In this document: positions 61,396 through 64,000 of the stretch, piece after piece
Layout of the letters: the number at the start of each line of letters is the position of its first letter
How positions within the stretch are numbered: position 1 is the first letter of the stretch
From: Weeksellaceae bacterium
GTDB lineage: Bacteria; Bacteroidota; Bacteroidia; Flavobacteriales; Weeksellaceae
Direction: 5' to 3'
Length of the DNA: 64,000 bases
Assembly (NCBI GenBank): GCA_022013695.1
Contig: JAKLPS010000007.1
Location: 50,067-114,066 of the forward strand
Notes under the pieces: model-generated
What the model saw: the letters and a program-made list of their open reading frames with translations, nothing else
Databases searched by the model: none
What the model was told of the DNA's origin: nothing
Made by a program: the position numbers and the translations under genes

Positions 61396-61767
61396 TTACT
61401 GTTTTTTGTCATAATTAATGAGCTGAATAGCGTAATACGTAATCAACGCAGTAAGAACAAAATACGGCAGTATAAAATGATATTTGTAGCCCGGTATTTC
61501 CTCAAAATGGAGCTTATTTTTAATCAGATACATCAAGACGAACTTTATCAAAACCAGTCCAAGGACAGACACTCCTAAAAATTGGGGAACCCTCTTATGG
61601 ATGAGTAAAATGAGCGTCATCATCATCATAAAAATAATGCTCAGGAAGAGATAGAATTTTATAAGGATTACCTCATCCAGATAAAACAAAAACTTCCACA
61701 GACAAAAATGAACGATGAACGTTGCGAAAAACAGGACACCAACAGTTATATTACTTTTGTTTTGCAT
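61396..61767 (-). CDS. Four-helix membrane protein in ATP synthase operon
   Basis: The 123-aa protein has four hydrophobic segments (starting near residues 8, 35, 65, 98). It sits between atpZ and atpB, where AtpI normally lies. I recognise no AtpI sequence signature, so this is a position-based guess at an assembly factor. It overlaps atpZ by 17 bp and precedes atpB by 60 bp. Confidence 0.75.
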   Translation of the reverse strand: MQNKSNITVGVLFFATFIVHFCLWKFLFYLDEVILIKFYLFLSIIFMMMMTLILLIHKRVPQFLGVSVLGLVLIKFVLMYLIKNKLHFEEIPGYKYHFILPYFVLTALITYYAIQLINYDKKQ

Positions 61768-62002
61768 TTTCTTCTTCTTTATTCAAGATGTCGAGCCTTT
61801 TCAAAGTGGTATACAATGAAAGACAGAGCCCGCTCAGACCAATGATCAAGGCCAAAACATTCCCGCCAGTTTTGAAGTAAAGATCCAGCTGATGACCACC
61901 CCAAAATGAAATCCCGATGATGAACAACATTTGAAAAACTATGGACGAATATTGCCCATATTTACGCAGCGCATCCGAATTGTTGTTTTGCTTGCCTTCC
62001 AA
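61751..62002 (-). CDS. atpZ: AtpZ/AtpI-family small membrane protein
   Basis: The 83-aa protein has a two-helix hairpin (YSSIVFQMLFIIGISFWGGHQLDLYF / VLALIIGLSGLCLSLYTTLKRL), as in AtpZ family proteins that accompany F-type ATP synthase operons. It appears to start with TTG at 62002 since no ATG lies in frame; a TACTTTTG box (62016-62023) stands 13 bp upstream. First gene of the operon. Confidence 0.8.
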   Translation of the reverse strand: MEGKQNNNSDALRKYGQYSSIVFQMLFIIGISFWGGHQLDLYFKTGGNVLALIIGLSGLCLSLYTTLKRLDILNKEEENAKQK

Positions 62003-62445
62003 AATTTGATTTTTGCAAAAGTAAGAAAAGTATTTGGATGCTAATATTTAATGCGAAGTGCGCAAAAATTTTTTTATTATTTAAATTTTTTTTAAGATCG
62101 CAAAAGCTGCTTGGCTCAGCAAAAGAATAAATACAAACTTTTTTATTGGTAAATACAAATTCTAATGGATTTTGCAAATATGAATTAAAAAAATATTTCA
62201 ACCATGCGAAGCGCAGACCGGCTTGAGCAAAAATCCTTTTTTGAGTGCTAATCAAGTTGAATTTAAACGGAAATCGCCTGCAAAAAAGATTGGAACCCTC
62301 TGACGTCGCTCAAGATAAACCACAGACGGATAAAGCTGTCCAAATAAAATAATTGACAAATGATGATCGACAACTGATGGGTAATTCTATGTCCCTTTGT
62401 TAAAAAATTTCTTAATTTTGCAACCTAAATATATTAGCAAAAGTT
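62003..62445. other. 443-bp gene-free region between atp operon and ffh
   Basis: The frames here (for example one at 61962-62255 on the minus strand) lack any recognisable protein and overlap atpZ. It carries the two divergent promoters: TACTTTTG (62016-62023, minus, atp operon) and TAATTTTG (62413-62420, plus, ffh; no TTG at the right distance). The sequences ATGCGAAGTGCGCAAAAATT (62051-62070) and ATGCGAAGCGCAG (62204-62216) are partly repeated. No RNA gene seen. Confidence 0.55.
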
Positions 62446-63810
62446 ATGTTCAACAGTTTACAAGATAAGCTAGATAGGGCGCTTCACAATATTTCCGGTC
62501 GCGGGAAAGTCTCTGAGATCAACGTTGCAGAAACCGTAAAAGAAATCCGACGTGCACTCGTAGATGCCGATGTGAACTACAAAGTTGCAAAGGATCTGAC
62601 GAAGCGCGTCCAAGATCAAGCGCTGGGACAAAATGTGCTGACCTCTCTTACGCCAGGACAGTTGATGACGAAAATCGTTCACGACGAGTTGGTGGAATTG
62701 ATGGGCGGAAGCCAGGAAGGCATCAACCTTTCGGGGAAACCAAGCGTGATTCTAATCGCCGGTTTGCAAGGTTCTGGTAAAACAACTTTCTCAGGAAAAT
62801 TAGCCAACTATCTGAAACAAAAACGAAGCAAAAAACCACTGTTGGTAGCTTGTGACGTTTATAGACCGGCGGCAATCGAGCAGCTGAAAGTTCTCGGCGG
62901 ACAGATCAATGTTGAAGTATATACTGAGCTTGACAATAAAAATCCAACTTCTATCGCATCCAACGCAATCAACTATGCAAAATCGAATGGTTTTGATACA
63001 GTGATCGTGGATACTGCCGGGCGTTTGGCAATTGATGAGCAGATGATGATTGAGATCAAGTCTGTTCATAGTACGATCCAGCCGAATGAAACTTTGTTTG
63101 TTGTAGATTCTATGACGGGTCAGGATGCTGTGAATACGGCGAAGACCTTCAATGATGTTCTGAACTTCGACGGTGTTGTTCTTACCAAATTGGATGGTGA
63201 TACGCGAGGTGGAGCGGCTTTGACAATCCGTTCTGTTGTAGAGAAGCCAATCAAATTCATCTCGACTGGAGAAAAAATGGAAGCCTTGGATCTTTTCTAT
63301 CCGGAAAGGATGGCAGACAGGATTCTTGGAATGGGAGATGTTGTTTCCTTAGTAGAAAGAGCTCAGGAGCAATTTGATGAAGAGGAAGCTAAAAAGCTTC
63401 ATAAGAAAATTGCTAAGAATGAATTTGGTTTTGATGATTTCTTAAAACAGATCAATCAAATCAAAAAGATGGGTAATATGAAAGACCTAATGGGAATGAT
63501 TCCGGGGGTTGGGAAAGCGATCAAAGATGTGGATATCAATGATGATGCGTTCAAACATATTGAGGCAATCATCCACTCTATGACGCCGGATGAGAGAAGA
63601 AGACCTTCTATCATCAACGTTTCAAGAAAACAGAGAATTGCTAAAGGTGCCGGAAGAAAGATTGAAGACGTGAATGCACTAATGAAACAATTTGACCAAA
63701 TGGGAAAAATGATGAAAATGATGCAAGGTCCTCAAGGTAAACAAATGATGCAGATGATGAGCAAAATGCCAAATATGCCAGGAATGGGCGGTGGATTGTT
63801 TGGGAAGTAG
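62446..63810 (+). CDS. ffh: Signal recognition particle protein Ffh
   Basis: Ffh binds signal sequences and 4.5S RNA and delivers nascent membrane proteins to FtsY/SecYEG. The 454-aa protein has the N-domain, the G domain with GLQGSGKTTFSGKLA, DTAGR and TKLDGDTRGGAAL, and the methionine-rich M domain at the C-terminus (QMGKMMKMMQGPQGKQMMQMM). Full length. Confidence 0.97.
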   Translation: MFNSLQDKLDRALHNISGRGKVSEINVAETVKEIRRALVDADVNYKVAKDLTKRVQDQALGQNVLTSLTPGQLMTKIVHDELVELMGGSQEGINLSGKPSVILIAGLQGSGKTTFSGKLANYLKQKRSKKPLLVACDVYRPAAIEQLKVLGGQINVEVYTELDNKNPTSIASNAINYAKSNGFDTVIVDTAGRLAIDEQMMIEIKSVHSTIQPNETLFVVDSMTGQDAVNTAKTFNDVLNFDGVVLTKLDGDTRGGAALTIRSVVEKPIKFISTGEKMEALDLFYPERMADRILGMGDVVSLVERAQEQFDEEEAKKLHKKIAKNEFGFDDFLKQINQIKKMGNMKDLMGMIPGVGKAIKDVDINDDAFKHIEAIIHSMTPDERRRPSIINVSRKQRIAKGAGRKIEDVNALMKQFDQMGKMMKMMQGPQGKQMMQMMSKMPNMPGMGGGLFGK

Positions 63811-63830
63811 AAATCCTATACTTACATATA

Positions 63831-63859
63831 AAAAACCTCAGAAGTTTCTGAGGTTTTTT
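63831..63859 (+). terminator. ffh terminator
   Basis: AACCTCAGAA pairs with TTCTGAGGTT across a two-base loop (effectively larger), followed by T residues, 20 bp after the ffh stop. Confidence 0.8.
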
Positions 63860-63939
63860 ATCACTCCCGTCCGAAAGTTTGTTAAAAAACAAAGCCTGAG
63901 AATGCCTTATATTTGAAAAAAGTTCAAAAATTTTCACAT

Positions 63940-64000
63940 ATGGCACTTTTCAGGCGTTCCAAAAATACAAACATTCCACTGCTTCGGCAAATTTTTAACC
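63940..64000 (+). CDS. Start of an unidentified gene, cut by the window edge
   Basis: An ATG at 63940 opens a frame reading MALFRRSKNTNIPLLRQIFN to the window end. A TATATTTG box (63908-63915) lies 24 bp upstream, and TTTGTT-AAAA-AACAAA (63878-63893) forms an inverted repeat further up. Twenty residues are too few for assignment; the basic start and short inverted repeat could fit a transposase at an IS edge, which is only a guess. Confidence 0.35.
   Translation, partial: MALFRRSKNTNIPLLRQIFN

Noticed and set aside
61962..62255. 97-aa minus-strand frame upstream of atpZ
   Set aside because: It overlaps atpZ in another frame, runs through the promoter region, and shows no domain; composition is low-complexity.
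62396..62420. TTTG-N13-TAATTTTG as a full ffh promoter
   Set aside because: The 13-bp spacer is shorter than the 17-23 bp usual for Bacteroidota; only the -7 box is kept as a candidate.
1..64000. tRNA, rRNA, tmRNA or riboswitch genes
   Set aside because: No T-arm-like sequences (GGTTCGAATCC), no conserved aptamer cores and no rRNA segments were recognised by eye; a covariance-model scan would be needed to exclude small RNAs.

Overview
The window looks like a chromosomal segment of a Flavobacteriia member, probably Weeksellaceae (Chryseobacterium/Epilithonimonas-like). The reasons are the low GC content, the TTG-N(17-23)-TAnnTTTG promoter architecture, the lack of obvious Shine-Dalgarno sequences, type IX secretion (T9SS) sorting domains, the gliding genes gldF-gldG, a GLPGLI-family protein, a split transketolase, and an ATP synthase operon without beta and epsilon. 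No rRNA, tRNA or CRISPR array was seen. Only a possible mobile-element edge is seen, at the extreme right.

Layout. 1-6.4 kb: the 3' end of an M4 metalloprotease with a T9SS signal, radA, a small membrane protein coupled to acpH, secreted VOC and DUF6702 proteins, a HupE/UreJ-like protein and an Lrp/AsnC regulator. 6.4-19.4 kb: tamB and tsaD, divergent with only 5 bp between their starts, then a DUF808 protein, rsmE, a DAO-type oxidoreductase, an EamA transporter, and an unusual AT-rich group at 15.9-18.7 kb. That group has an HTH-like protein, a protein made of 17-residue repeats, a putative PD-(D/E)XK nuclease-fold protein and a small alpha/beta hydrolase. 19.4-33 kb: yidC, pyrG, namA, hemL, a LysM glucosaminidase, a PLP-dependent deaminase/desulfhydrase bracketed by inverted copies of an intergenic repeat, split transketolase and phoH. 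33-45.7 kb: a SAM hydrolase-like (DUF62) protein, a T9SS-secreted metzincin, hemJ, gldF-gldG, lnt behind a MITE-like palindromic spacer, an orphan barstar, an acyl-CoA dehydrogenase, and a MazG-like/thioredoxin/DUF4230 group.

45.8-49.2 kb holds the translation cluster thrS-infC / rpmI-rplT. The infC gene appears to begin with the rare codon AUA, and a structured spacer precedes rplT. 49.3-54.4 kb is a damage-tolerance cassette: an XRE-S24 (LexA-like) repressor facing a Y-family polymerase and a short DnaE-type polymerase, with palindromic operator candidates in the 61-bp divergent promoter. 54.4-62 kb carries clpS, a CNNM/CorC-type protein, and the ATP synthase operon atpZ-(membrane protein)-atpB-E-F-H-A-G, with a strong hairpin after atpE and a terminator after atpG. 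ffh closes the window, followed by the start of an unidentified gene.

The most interesting items are the S24-dinB-dnaE2 cassette, the 17-residue-repeat/nuclease-like pair, the AUA start of infC, and several dispersed non-coding repeat families.
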